Assembly (NCBI GenBank): GCA_026709505.1 | Contig: JAPOSW010000041.1 | Location: forward strand, 1-56,235 | Length of the DNA stretch: 56,235 nt | Reading direction: 5' to 3' | DNA from: Gammaproteobacteria bacterium | Lineage (GTDB): Bacteria; Pseudomonadota; Gammaproteobacteria; Arenicellales; Poriferihabitantaceae | Shown: positions 8,896 through 17,781 of the stretch, piece by piece | Layout: every line of letters starts with the position of its first letter | Position numbering within the stretch: the first letter of the stretch is position 1 | Translations under genes and position numbers: made by a program | Notes under the pieces: model-generated | Database searches by the model: none | The model's input: only the letters and a program-made list of their open reading frames with translations | What the model was told of the DNA's origin: nothing

Positions 8896-10416
8896 TTAGG
8901 AAATCAAGTCAGCCAGGCGCAGCCGGAAAATCTTGCCGGATGCCCCCTTGGGCAACTCGTCCATGAAGTGGATTCTCTTCGGGGCCTTGACTGCACCCAC
9001 CGACTGTTCGCAAAAACTCCGGAGTTCCTCCTCGCTGCAAGCGTGCCCATCACGCACCACCACGCATGCAGCCACCTCTTGACCGTAGTTTTCATCAGGC
9101 ACTCCAAACGCCGCCGCCTCCAGCACAGCCTGATGCCTGTACAGAACATCGTCAATTTCTCGAGGAGCGATATTTTCTCCTCCCCGGATGATCAACTCCT
9201 TGATACGCCCGGTAATGAATAAATAACCATCCTCATCCTCATAGGCGATATCCCCGGTTCTGAACCAGTTTCCGAAGAATCCTGCCGATGTTGCGTCAGG
9301 ATTCTTGTAGTAGCAGTCCAGGGTATTATTGCCCCGTATGACCATTTCACCGCGTGTTCCTTGCGGACACTGTTCGCCGGACTGGTCGACAATTCTTATG
9401 TCATTGCCATATGGAATGCCCACGGAGCCCGGCTTGCGCGGTGCCGGGGGCATGGGATTCGAAGCCACCGTCCCGGCAGTCTCTGTCAGACCCAAGGTCT
9501 CAACCATCGGTACCTGAAACGTGCTCTCCCACTCGCGCATGACAACCGCTGGCAATGGCGCCGATGCGGACCGGGCAAATCGAAAGCGTTCAAGCCTTGA
9601 ATCATTGCCGAAGGCGAATTCTTCATTCGCGGACCGGTCAAGCAGATACTTGATGATCGTAGGAACCAGGCTCGACCACGAGCATTGATGCTCAGCGACC
9701 AATTTCCAGAAAGTACTGGCACTGAATCGTTTTGGAATGACCACGCTGCCACCGCTGACCAATGGCGCAGCAATCGTCACCATGGCCCCGTTTATATGGT
9801 AGACCGGCAGCACGCAAAGCGCCCGGTCGTCTTCTGCGAGCTGATGCCCGCTGACTACATTGGTGCCGCCGCTGACAATGGCACGATGCGACAGCAATGC
9901 GCCTTTGGGCAATCCGGTAGAGCCCGATGTATACAGCAGCAGAGCCGAATCATCCGCGCGGGGCGCGTGGACCGGGATTGTACCGGTCGGACTGTCCGGC
10001 CAATTTGGGCCGCTGACGGGATCCACCCTTATCATGCTTGTGGTGCAGTTGGTGTCGGACATCAATGTCTCAAGCAACTGCACATAGCACGCCTCGACAA
10101 AAACAACCTCGGCATCCGAATGCTCGAGCACATATTCAAGATGCTTCTGCCCGGCAACCACATTCAACGGTACAACAACACGGCCGCTGGCCATAATTCC
10201 AAGCAGGAGCTGGGCAGACCAGATCCCATTGTCCAGCATGAAGGCTACTTTTGAACCCTGGCGGATTCCCATATCGTCAAGGCGGCATGAAACAGCATCA
10301 ATATTTCGCTTCAAGTCGGCGAAACAGATTGACTGATCCGTCTCCGGCTGGATCAGGAAAGTCTTTTCAGGCTGCTCCGCCGCACGCTGGCTGATGATTG
10401 AGGAAACAGTAGGCAT
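8896..10416 (-). CDS. Acyl-CoA synthetase (AMP-forming), possibly sulfoacetate/organic acid-CoA ligase
   Basis: This ANL-superfamily ligase forms an acyl-adenylate and then an acyl-CoA. Motifs in order are LLYTSGSTGLPKGALLSH (P-loop, A3), VETLGLTETAG (A5), YLFITGRIKELIIRGGENIAPREID (A7-A8 hinge) and the C-terminal lysine motif LPKGASGKIFR (A10). The substrate cannot be read from sequence. It follows the acylating aldehyde dehydrogenase directly on the same strand (13 bases from the 10416 ATG). That matches the SauS-SauT pairing of sulfoacetate use, where SauT makes sulfoacetyl-CoA; this is inference. The frame is open to 10464; the start at 10416 is chosen because a GAGG lies 11 bases before it. 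Confidence 0.85.
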   Translation of the reverse strand: MPTVSSIISQRAAEQPEKTFLIQPETDQSICFADLKRNIDAVSCRLDDMGIRQGSKVAFMLDNGIWSAQLLLGIMASGRVVVPLNVVAGQKHLEYVLEHSDAEVVFVEACYVQLLETLMSDTNCTTSMIRVDPVSGPNWPDSPTGTIPVHAPRADDSALLLYTSGSTGLPKGALLSHRAIVSGGTNVVSGHQLAEDDRALCVLPVYHINGAMVTIAAPLVSGGSVVIPKRFSASTFWKLVAEHQCSWSSLVPTIIKYLLDRSANEEFAFGNDSRLERFRFARSASAPLPAVVMREWESTFQVPMVETLGLTETAGTVASNPMPPAPRKPGSVGIPYGNDIRIVDQSGEQCPQGTRGEMVIRGNNTLDCYYKNPDATSAGFFGNWFRTGDIAYEDEDGYLFITGRIKELIIRGGENIAPREIDDVLYRHQAVLEAAAFGVPDENYGQEVAACVVVRDGHACSEEELRSFCEQSVGAVKAPKRIHFMDELPKGASGKIFRLRLADLIS

Positions 10417-10429
10417 TTTGATCAAGACC

Positions 10430-11848
10430 TCAGTTTTCCCCATATTTTTCCAGATATGCTCCAAACAGTTCCTGCTCTTTAGGCCGGTCCTCGTCGATGG
10501 TAGTGACCAGATGGGTGGTATTGATGAAATGGCGGTAATTCAGGTTTTCACTGATGCTGTTGCCGCCCCAGGTGCCGCAGCCCATAGACAGGGTGAACGG
10601 CATGGCATTGTCGAAACTTCCGCCGTTGCCAAATGCATGTGCCTGATTAACCAGCACCCGAACCACATCCACTTCCTCGGCCAGTCGAGCAGACCGTTCA
10701 TGCCTGGATGTATGGATTCCGCATGAATGACCGCGACCATTGACCAGCAGTATATTCTTGACCAATTGCACGGCATGATCAAAATCGCTGGCCTTGTATA
10801 CGGTTAGCAACAGGGACAGCTTTTCATCGGCAAATGGCGAGTCTGGATTGAACGACTCCTGCTCGACCAGAAAGAACTTAGAGCGCTCTGCTGCTCCACC
10901 GAGATTCAGTCCGCGGGCGAAGACATCCGCGTCTCGCGCAATCAAGTCACGCGACAGCTTTCCATCTTTCCAGAGTTTTCGCTGGACTTCCGACTGCTGA
11001 TCTGACGGTATCCGATATGCCCCGATCTTGACCAGAGCATCCATCGCGGAATCATAGATGTCCTCAAGAATAATCAGGGAATTTTCGGATGAGCAGGAGG
11101 TTGCGTTATCGAAGGTTTTCGAAGACTTTATCTTGGAGACAGCTTCTTCAAGGTTCGCAGTCTCGTCAATAATCACCGGCACATTGCCCGAACCAACCCC
11201 AATTGCAGGAGTGCCGCTGGCATAAGCGCTTTGCACGTTTGTCTGAGAGCCTGTAGCCACAATCAGGTCAGCAGCCTCAAGCAACAGTCTGGTCATGTTT
11301 CTGGAGACTGGTGCGGGAAGAACTTGCACAAGATCCTCGGGTGCGCCAACCTTTGCGACTGCGCTACGCATCAGGCCAGCCGTCTCCGAAGTGGTTTTCC
11401 AGCCTGCCGGAGAGGGTGCCAATACAATCGCATTGCCGCCCTTTAATGCCATCATGGACTTGTTTACGGGTGTTGCCGATGGATTGGTCGATGGCGTAAT
11501 GGCGGCCACCACCCCGACCGGCTTGGCATATTTGACCAGTCCGCGGCGAGGAGAGTCCTCAATCACTCCTACGGTTTTCACACGCATCAAATCGCGCAAG
11601 GTGCCGAAGGTCTTCCTCTGGTTTTTTATGACCTTGTCCTCAACATTGCCAATCCCGGTATCCTGAACCGCAAGCTCGGCTATTCTTCGAGCGTTTTCCG
11701 GCTTGTACAGCGACCAGGCTACAGCGGTAACCAGCTCATCTATCAGCTCCTGGCTATACCCCGAAATTGCCTGCATGGCTGTTCGGGCTCTGGCAATTGA
11801 TTCCCTTATAATTCGACGTTCAGTATTATTCTCGATTTGTGACGACAT
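10430..11848 (-). CDS. Acylating (CoA-dependent) aldehyde dehydrogenase, sulfoacetaldehyde dehydrogenase-like
   Basis: The enzyme would interconvert an aldehyde and its acyl-CoA with NAD(P). The 472-residue protein keeps the ALDH Rossmann core (VGVVAAITPSTNPSATPVNK, GGNAIVLAPSP) and the acylating-type nucleophile FDNATSCSSENS. It ends in an AdhE/SauS-like region with HAFGNGGSFDNAMPFTLSMGCGTWGGN. Among acylating dehydrogenases it most resembles sulfoacetaldehyde dehydrogenase SauS (sulfoacetaldehyde/sulfoacetyl-CoA) and the Ald domain of AdhE. The adjoining CoA ligase and the divergent TauE/SafE exporter favour the sulfonate reading, but acetaldehyde dehydrogenase is a real alternative. It starts 107 bases from the divergent exporter gene. 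Confidence 0.82.
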   Translation of the reverse strand: MSSQIENNTERRIIRESIARARTAMQAISGYSQELIDELVTAVAWSLYKPENARRIAELAVQDTGIGNVEDKVIKNQRKTFGTLRDLMRVKTVGVIEDSPRRGLVKYAKPVGVVAAITPSTNPSATPVNKSMMALKGGNAIVLAPSPAGWKTTSETAGLMRSAVAKVGAPEDLVQVLPAPVSRNMTRLLLEAADLIVATGSQTNVQSAYASGTPAIGVGSGNVPVIIDETANLEEAVSKIKSSKTFDNATSCSSENSLIILEDIYDSAMDALVKIGAYRIPSDQQSEVQRKLWKDGKLSRDLIARDADVFARGLNLGGAAERSKFFLVEQESFNPDSPFADEKLSLLLTVYKASDFDHAVQLVKNILLVNGRGHSCGIHTSRHERSARLAEEVDVVRVLVNQAHAFGNGGSFDNAMPFTLSMGCGTWGGNSISENLNYRHFINTTHLVTTIDEDRPKEQELFGAYLEKYGEN

Positions 11849-11955
11849 GTAATGACCGGCTTGTCCGATAATTTATTTGATCCGAATGGTTCACGGAACC
11901 ATCCAACGCGGATTGTATCCAGTCAAGGCAGCCGATTCAATAAACCTGGGGCAGA

Positions 11956-12711
11956 ATGAATCTGGATCTTGCGCCATGGGTCCTCGCCTGGTGTGCTCTT
12001 GCCATGGCATGCGGTGGACTGATCAAGGGAGTTTTGGGGATCGGGACGCCACTTCTCACTGTGCCTATGATGGCCTTGGTCCTGCCTGTTCACGAGGCGG
12101 TTGTCATTATGGCGATTCCAGTGGTGGCTGCCAACCTCTGGCAAGCGTATGATGCCGAACAACCGCTTGAGACTGTAAAGCGGTTCTGGCCCGCCTTAGC
12201 AGCCCTGTTTGCTGGAACCTGGTTTGGCGTCTGGATTCTCTCCGGCATAGAAGAGAGAGTATTGCTGACAATCGTGGGAATCATGGTTATATGTTTTACC
12301 CTGATCCAGGGGTCCAAGCGGAAAATCATGATACCCGCTCGTGTCGAGAAATTAACGGGCGTTGCATTCTGCGGGAGTGCCGGGCTGATTGGGGGCCTCT
12401 CTTCCATGTTCGGACCCATGATGATTCTTTATCTTGTGTCCCTGCCAACGCTTTCGAAAGACAAATTCGTCAACACCATCAGTTTTCTCTACGTCGGTGC
12501 CGTTGTTCCCTGGGCTGTATTGCTGGTCGTTATGGGGTTAATGGATGCCCGGCTCGCGCTGGTCTCCGGACTTGCCGTGATTCCGCTTTCTGCAGGATTG
12601 CTGATCGGCCGGTCAATACGGAAATATGTCAGGGATTCGATTTTCTATCGCTTGATTCTCGGAGTACTGATCGTCTCCGGCGGCAGCATGATCTGGAGGG
12701 CCCTGCTCTGA
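11956..12711 (+). CDS. TauE/SafE family anion exporter (candidate sulfite or sulfonate exporter)
   Basis: This 251-residue inner-membrane protein has about eight predicted membrane segments in two repeats. The glycine-rich half-repeat signatures are GGLIKGVLGIGTPLLTVPMMA near residue 20 and GLIGGLSSMFGPMMILYLVSL near 145. TauE/SafE proteins export sulfite, sulfoacetate or other small anions; members next to sulfonate-degrading enzymes remove the released sulfite. It is divergent from the ALDH-ligase pair with a 107-base spacer that probably carries both promoters. Confidence 0.88.
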   Translation: MNLDLAPWVLAWCALAMACGGLIKGVLGIGTPLLTVPMMALVLPVHEAVVIMAIPVVAANLWQAYDAEQPLETVKRFWPALAALFAGTWFGVWILSGIEERVLLTIVGIMVICFTLIQGSKRKIMIPARVEKLTGVAFCGSAGLIGGLSSMFGPMMILYLVSLPTLSKDKFVNTISFLYVGAVVPWAVLLVVMGLMDARLALVSGLAVIPLSAGLLIGRSIRKYVRDSIFYRLILGVLIVSGGSMIWRALL

Positions 12712-12819
12712 GAAATTTCGGTAGTGGCCCGGCTGGCAACTTGCCTGTTTTCCGGAAGACGAAATCGTTTACAATGTCCGTGAGTGCAACAACCCTTCTC
12801 AAATGATCCGGAGAAAGCC

Positions 12820-13498
12820 ATGAAACGACTAATGAGATTCACCCCCCCCCCCCCCTCGTAAATTAACAGTCTTTTTACTGCTGGCAGTACTGGCCGGGCC
12901 GGTCTCGGCGCAGACGGTAACCACGCCGGGGCTGGTCGGCCCTCCGGCTTGTGCAGGGACAGGCGAGAGTAATGACCCTCTTGCTGGAAGCATTTCGGCT
13001 GTAACGACTACCACTGTAACTTTGAGTCATGATGCCCGTAATAACCTGTACAGCGAACTGCGCAGCCGGGCAGGAGATGGCGGGGCAACTTCATTTCCCC
13101 TTCGATACCGTGTCTACAACGCCCGGACAGGTTCGCAAACTGGTAGCCAGGGTGGTTTCGCCACTATAACTTCAAGCAACCCAAATCTTGCATCAGGAAC
13201 TAACGCACCCTTTGCCTTGACCGAGAAAACGCCTTACTACATCACGGTCTATACAACGGCATCCGGCTTTGGCGAATCACGGCCCTTGCTCACGCGCTGC
13301 TTCATGACGGGCGGCACCTACACGCCGAGCAACGAGAGCGGGCAGCCCGGCTTCGTGGCCAACACTACAAGCGGATGCTTCTCGATCAGCCCCCTCACCC
13401 GTCTCGATGTCCGCAACTGCCTGTGCGGCCGGTCCAGGATCTGGAATGACGATACTCAAAATACCACAGCGCGGCAGAATCTGGGCTGCGCCAACTGA
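12820..13498 (+). pseudogene. Phase-variable exported protein gene, out of frame at a C14 tract
   Basis: The ATG at 12820 has a good Shine-Dalgarno (GGAGA, 12810-12814) and reads MKRLMRFTPPPPS then stops at 12859, directly after 14 consecutive C (12842-12855). With one C fewer (13, or 10 or 16) the frame continues as RKLTVFLLLAVLAGPVSAQ, completing a classic signal peptide cut after VSA, and then runs to 13498. The mature part of about 195 residues is Thr/Ser/Asn-rich with six cysteines (PPACAGTG, LTRCFMTGG, SGCFSIS, NCLCGRS, NLGCAN). No known domain is recognised. Tract and frame fit an OFF state of a contingency locus; an indel sequencing error in the tract is the alternative. Terminator-like hairpins follow. 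Confidence 0.75.
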
Positions 13499-13504
13499 CG
13501 GCCG

Positions 13505-13559
13505 GGCCGAAAACGGCCATGACCGACCATGAACCAGGGCGGCTTCCGGGCCGCCCTTT
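13505..13559 (+). terminator. Tandem hairpins, likely intrinsic terminator of the exported-protein gene
   Basis: Two stem-loops follow the stop: GGCCG-aaaa-CGGCC (13505-13518) and GGGCGGC-ttccgg-GCCGCCC followed by TTT (13537-13559). The second has the stem and short T run of a Rho-independent terminator. Confidence 0.65.
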
Positions 13560-13885
13560 CCCGCATCAGACCCTGCAGTTTTCAGACTGATCCGCTACGG
13601 AAATTCCGGTTAACCAGCTCAAGCAGGTCAGCAATGATAAATTGCCGACAAATATCCCGATCAAGACCTGGCAACCCAATCAAGTCGCAAATTCGCTTGC
13701 AATCCGTTTCAATAGTGTAAAATTCGCACATGTGAGCAGTTGAGCTCATCGATAACGAAGTCGAACTTTGCGTGCTTGCAATTCGGTTATGACCGTAGTT
13801 CCAGGCGCCAATTCCAGACAGATAACCAATAAGTTCGATGGTGATTCTCGTCACCGTCAATTGAACCAATGAGTGAGAATTAATA
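13560..13885. other. Spacer before tctC; possible short minus-strand ORF only
   Basis: No convincing gene is present. On the minus strand, 13582-13731 could encode a 49-residue peptide starting MCEFYTIETDCKRICDLIG with a plausible amphipathic look, but it has no Shine-Dalgarno and no known family. The plus strand near 13830-13885 would carry the promoter and leader of the transporter operon. Confidence 0.4.
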
Positions 13886-14911
13886 ATGAAATTTACAAGA
13901 TACATTGCTTCGGGACTGCTTGCATGCAGCATGATGCTGGTCTCGAACGCATCGCTCGCCGCATGCGCCACCGACTCTCTGCCTGACAGCCTGGCAGGCC
14001 CGGATGGCTTTCCAGAGCGTGCCTTGACCATGATCGTGCCCTATGGCCCGGCCGGGGGTTCTGGACAGGTCGCACAGGCCATGGCTCAGGCTGTAACCGA
14101 ATTGACCGGCGTCAACATCAATCGCGACCACAAACCCGGTGGCTCCGGAACAGTCGGCATGACCGCCTACATGGCATTGCCCACCGACGGATATTCCGTA
14201 CTTGAACATATTGACGATGCATCAAGCGCTCATGCACTGGACTCAAGCAAGCCCAATCCTGCTTCTGACCTGATTCCACTGGTTATTTCACAAATCACCT
14301 TTTCACAAATCTTCATTCGAACCAACGAAGATCGGTATACCGACTGGAACTCCTTTGTTGAATGGGTAAAGGCACAAGATGGAAAGGCCACCATCGCCAA
14401 TGTATCCAAGGAAGGTTCCATGGAACGTGTGACCATGAAGGCCATATCCGATGCAACCGGCATAAGCATGCAGCAGATTTCCTTTGACAAGGGTGCGCCG
14501 CGATATGGCGCTCTGGCTGGCGGTCAGGTCGATGCACTGTTTGAGCAGCCCGGCGATGTCCGAAAATTTCTGGATGCAGGCACCTTCAAGCCAATCCTGA
14601 CTATTCTTCCGGAAGCACCGTCGGCTTTTCCTGATGTCCCCTCTCTTTCTGATGCCGGACTTGATTTTCAGCCGCTGTATCGATTTCGCGGTTTCTATGT
14701 ACACAAGGATGCCCCAGCTGACCGGGTCGAGTGGCTACAGTGGGCATTTCAGAAAGCCTATTGCGAGCAAAGCTACCAGGACTACAACAAGAGCAAGTTC
14801 ATGCATCTAATCGAAAGTTATCGGGATACGGAAGGTGCCCGCGAACTGATTACTGCAACCATCAATCAGTACAGAGATGTCTACAAGGAGATGGGCCTCG
14901 ACGTCAAATAG
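13886..14911 (+). CDS. Tripartite tricarboxylate transporter substrate-binding protein (TctC family)
   Basis: This is the periplasmic binding protein of a TTT transporter, which presents a carboxylate or sulfonate-type ligand to the TctA/TctB membrane pair. A signal peptide ends at about residue 26 (VSNASLA). The Bug/TctC fold is shown by FPERALTMIVPYGPAGGSG near the start, HKPGGSGTVGMTAYM, and a late region with PSLSDAGLDFQPLYRFRGFYV. Length 341 is typical (320-330 plus signal). It heads the tctC-tctB-tctA operon. A perfect 12-bp hairpin separates it from tctB, which often lets the binding protein be made in excess. Confidence 0.9.
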   Translation: MKFTRYIASGLLACSMMLVSNASLAACATDSLPDSLAGPDGFPERALTMIVPYGPAGGSGQVAQAMAQAVTELTGVNINRDHKPGGSGTVGMTAYMALPTDGYSVLEHIDDASSAHALDSSKPNPASDLIPLVISQITFSQIFIRTNEDRYTDWNSFVEWVKAQDGKATIANVSKEGSMERVTMKAISDATGISMQQISFDKGAPRYGALAGGQVDALFEQPGDVRKFLDAGTFKPILTILPEAPSAFPDVPSLSDAGLDFQPLYRFRGFYVHKDAPADRVEWLQWAFQKAYCEQSYQDYNKSKFMHLIESYRDTEGARELITATINQYRDVYKEMGLDVK

Positions 14912-14930
14912 ATCATCTTCCTGAATTCAC

Positions 14931-14959
14931 ATGCCCTGGCATTCCGGATGCCAGGGCAT
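14931..14959 (+). promoter_or_regulatory. Perfect 12-bp stem-loop between tctC and tctB
   Basis: ATGCCCTGGCAT pairs exactly with ATGCCAGGGCAT around the loop TCCGG. There is no T run after it, so it is more likely an mRNA-stabilising or processing hairpin protecting the tctC 3' end than a full terminator. Placement after the binding-protein gene is a common pattern in binding-protein-dependent transport operons. Confidence 0.7.
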
Positions 14960-14978
14960 TCCCTGATTTCAACCCAGC

Positions 14979-15692
14979 ATGAAAAACCTGCGTGTTGCCC
15001 ATATCGTCGAGGCGACGATATGGCTTTCGCTTGCATTATTGCTGTTCGTCAGCTCGTTTGACTTCAATCAGGAAATCGAAATTTACAAATACGGAGCCTC
15101 TGCATGGCCCAGAGCACTGCTTCTGTTGATTGCGGTGGCTGCGGTTGGCCAGTTGCTCGGTCAATGGCTACGAGGAGAATCGCAGGGTTCGAAAATGCTG
15201 GGCAAGGCCTCTGATGATGGTGCCGAGCTGGCCGCGGAGCTCTCGGACCACAATAATCCGAAATGGCTTGCATGGACGTTTATGATAATGACGATTCCCT
15301 TCTTCTACATGAATGTACCGGGAATTGTAGGCGACCTGCTGTCGCTGGAAAAAGCTGGACTGAACCAGGTAAAACTGCTCACTGCCGCAGCTTTGCTGGG
15401 TATATTCCTGTTGGCGATTCGTGGCAATCATATTGGTGGGATGCTGACTCTGCCTCTGCTGTTTGGCGCTTTTCTCCAGGACTTCGGCTTTTACTTCACT
15501 GCACCTTTTTTCATATTGGGTACGATGTACCTAATGGGAGAAAGACGCTGGAAGAACATGACCATGATCGCTGCGCTGGTCATGGGTATCATGCTGGCGT
15601 TATTCGTAAGCCTGCTTTATGTTGGTCTACCGACCGGAATCATCAGCCCGTTTTACGAGTTCGGGACCACCATAGTGAATCTGTTGCAATAG
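14979..15692 (+). CDS. Tripartite tricarboxylate transporter small membrane subunit (TctB family)
   Basis: This is the small integral-membrane component of the TTT system. Its first helix (ATIWLSLALLLFVSSFDF) lies at residues 12-29. Others are near 92-108, 133-147 and 160-177, and a C-terminal helix (MTMIAALVMGIMLALFVSLLYVGLP) is near 196-220. At 237 residues it is longer than typical TctB (about 150); the extra part is a central loop and two added helices. The 7-base gap to tctA suggests coupled translation. Confidence 0.82.
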   Translation: MKNLRVAHIVEATIWLSLALLLFVSSFDFNQEIEIYKYGASAWPRALLLLIAVAAVGQLLGQWLRGESQGSKMLGKASDDGAELAAELSDHNNPKWLAWTFMIMTIPFFYMNVPGIVGDLLSLEKAGLNQVKLLTAAALLGIFLLAIRGNHIGGMLTLPLLFGAFLQDFGFYFTAPFFILGTMYLMGERRWKNMTMIAALVMGIMLALFVSLLYVGLPTGIISPFYEFGTTIVNLLQ

Positions 15693-15699
15693 CTGCGCA

Positions 15700-17190
15700 A
15701 TGGATACCCTGAACAATTTCATAAACGGAACCATTGCGTTATTTGGGGACCCGCTTGGCATCCTGATTTTTTTGGGAGGGGTAATTGGCGGCATGCTGTT
15801 CGGGGCGATACCGGGAGTCAGCATGCTGACCCTGGCAGCCATTCTGCTTCCGTTTACGGCACATCTTTCCCCGGAACATGGCATCATGCTGTTTTCGGTA
15901 ATCTATTGCACTGGCGTCTACGGCGGTGCGATTACTGCGATTCTGTTCAACATTCCGGGAGCGCCGGAGAATGCGCCGACCGCCTTTGACGGCTACCCCA
16001 TGACTCAAAAAGGACAGGCGGGCAAGGCCGTAGGTGCCGCTGTGACCTGCTCCGCGATCGGTGGCACCGTATCTGCCGTGATCATGATGATTGCCACCGC
16101 CCCGATTGCCGGTTGGGCGATCTCGGCATTCGGCCCCCCGGAGATTTTTGCCCTGGTGTTTTTCGGGCTGGCAGTGGCCTCTTCGGTTGGAGCCAAGACC
16201 TTCTGGAAAGGGTGGCTGTCGATCCTGCTTGGCCTTCTGATTGCGGTGGTAGGTCTGGATCCGGTTGGTGGCATCGAGCGTTGGGATTTTGGCATGCCCT
16301 ACCTGTTGGCGGGTATTCACTTCATTCCGACAATTCTCGGTTTTTTTGCGGTCTCGGAAGTATTTGTACAGGTTGAAAAGAAAGCAAGGGGAGCTTACAG
16401 TGCGCCAAAAGTCGGCGTCGATTTTCCGAGTCTGGCAGAACTGTTTGCACAGAAGATCGCAGTCATTCGATCCATTTTTATTGGTTTTTTCTGCGGTATT
16501 CTGCCTGGCATTGGGGCGACTCTGGCAGCCTTCATGGGCTACAACGAAGCAGTGCGCTGGTCCAAGGACAGCAAGGAATTCGGCACGGGGAAAATGGAAG
16601 GGGTGGTTTCCTCTGAAACGGCCAACAACGCGGCTACCGGCGCTGCAATGATTCCGCTATTGGCGCTTGGACTCCCTGGCGGTGCGCTGACTGCAATGAT
16701 GGTTGCGGTTTTTCAGATGCATGACATGGAGCCCGGGCCACTGGTGTTTTTGAATAGTGCTGATCTGGTATGGGTTGTATTCTCCGCCATGTTCTTTGCC
16801 AACCTTTCCATACTGCTGATTGGGTTTCTTGAAACCAAGACCATCATCAACCTGCTCCGTATACCGTTTCAATTTCTTGCTCCTGTAATCCTTCTGCTCG
16901 CTACCGTCGGCGCTTATGCGGTAAGGGGCTTGCCGATCGATATTGTGGTGATGTTTATTGCCGGCATTGTGGGATTTTTCCTGCGTCGGTCCGGCTATTC
17001 CGTGGCCGGGATAGTGCTTGGCCTGATTCTGGGAAAAATCGGCGAGCAAACGTTTGCACAGGCTATGCAGATGCTCCACTTTGAATGGTCAGGATTTTTA
17101 TCGAGACCCATTGCAATTACCCTGATCATTGCGGGCGTGCTTACTCTGTTGAACAGCATCTATTCTGCTTTCTTCAAGAAATCGGCTTGA
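15700..17190 (+). CDS. Tripartite tricarboxylate transporter large permease (TctA family)
   Basis: This is the transport-catalysing subunit of the TTT system, 496 residues with about 11-12 membrane segments. TctA hallmarks are GGMLFGAIPGVSMLTLAAILLPFT (about 28-51), GVYGGAITAILFNIPGAPENAPTAFDG (about 71-97), and the second-half repeat GILPGIGATLAAFMGYNEAVRWS with GVVSSETANNAATGAAMIPLLALGLPGG. Transport is ion-driven. The substrate is not readable; the nearby ALDH, ligase and exporter genes make a C2/C3 sulfonate or a di/tricarboxylate the leading guesses. Confidence 0.93.
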   Translation: MDTLNNFINGTIALFGDPLGILIFLGGVIGGMLFGAIPGVSMLTLAAILLPFTAHLSPEHGIMLFSVIYCTGVYGGAITAILFNIPGAPENAPTAFDGYPMTQKGQAGKAVGAAVTCSAIGGTVSAVIMMIATAPIAGWAISAFGPPEIFALVFFGLAVASSVGAKTFWKGWLSILLGLLIAVVGLDPVGGIERWDFGMPYLLAGIHFIPTILGFFAVSEVFVQVEKKARGAYSAPKVGVDFPSLAELFAQKIAVIRSIFIGFFCGILPGIGATLAAFMGYNEAVRWSKDSKEFGTGKMEGVVSSETANNAATGAAMIPLLALGLPGGALTAMMVAVFQMHDMEPGPLVFLNSADLVWVVFSAMFFANLSILLIGFLETKTIINLLRIPFQFLAPVILLLATVGAYAVRGLPIDIVVMFIAGIVGFFLRRSGYSVAGIVLGLILGKIGEQTFAQAMQMLHFEWSGFLSRPIAITLIIAGVLTLLNSIYSAFFKKSA

Positions 17191-17487
17191 AGTCGGCCAA
17201 CTTACGAATTGACGGATAGCAATCTCTGACCTTGTATTGCTTCATAATGCCTTGATTCACGTCTACCCTCGACAATCAGCCGGATGCGCCATGGCAAGGG
17301 CCGGTAATGATGACACCTGCAGGTATTTCCCATAAGTTGTACTTGGCGATGCGAATTTTACCTATCACAAACCCCTTTGATTTACCGCCTCAAAACACCT
17401 CAGGCACCTATGATATAATTACCTTTCGAAAGTAAATCTATTCTCGAGTTCACCTACTATTCCCCTACCTGACTTGACTGAAAGATC

Positions 17488-17781
17488 ATGAACAGACGGA
17501 AGCTTCTTCTAAACATCGGCACGGCGACTATAGCGATTCCCCTAACTGTACTGATTCGCCAGACGGCACATGCGACGGATCTGCCCGAGCTTGCGTTAAC
17601 CGATTCGACCGGTCAGGCCCTGGGATATGTCCGGGAATCCGAAGTGGATGGCCAAACCTGTGCCAACTGCCAGCTTTATACGGGTGTTGAGAGTGAGGAT
17701 CTCGGACCTTGTGTTCTATTTCCAGGAAAATCCGTCCGTGCCGCCGGATGGTACAAGTCCTGGATCCAGAAAGTTTCCTGA
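17488..17781 (+). CDS. High-potential iron-sulfur protein-like (HiPIP), fourth cysteine ligand replaced
   Basis: HiPIPs are small periplasmic [4Fe-4S] electron carriers. The 97-residue precursor has a twin-arginine leader (MNRRKLLL, then a hydrophobic stretch to about residue 29) and the HiPIP pattern QALGY, CANCQLYTG (Cys58, Cys61), GPCVLFPGKSV (Cys75) and GW-SW. The fourth ligand, expected 14 residues after Cys75 as GWC, is Tyr89 (GWYKSW, codon TAC instead of TGC). The cofactor may therefore be altered ([3Fe-4S] or Tyr-ligated) or the gene decaying. A TATAAT-like -10 lies at about 17412. The gene stands alone, bordering a degraded region. Confidence 0.85.
   Translation: MNRRKLLLNIGTATIAIPLTVLIRQTAHATDLPELALTDSTGQALGYVRESEVDGQTCANCQLYTGVESEDLGPCVLFPGKSVRAAGWYKSWIQKVS

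Noticed and set aside
8663-8899. 78-codon plus-strand ORF between mlaA and the CoA ligase gene
   Set aside because: No recognised motif, no ribosome-binding site, and it overlaps the end of the ligase gene.
13582-14031. 149-codon minus-strand ORF overlapping the tctC start
   Set aside because: Its N-terminal half is antisense to the TctC signal peptide. Only a possible 49-residue end (13582-13731) looked protein-like, with no ribosome-binding site, so I mention it but do not call it.
15739-16320. Long minus-strand ORF (193 codons) inside tctA
   Set aside because: It is antisense to a conserved permease gene, and its composition is the shadow of that gene's codon usage.
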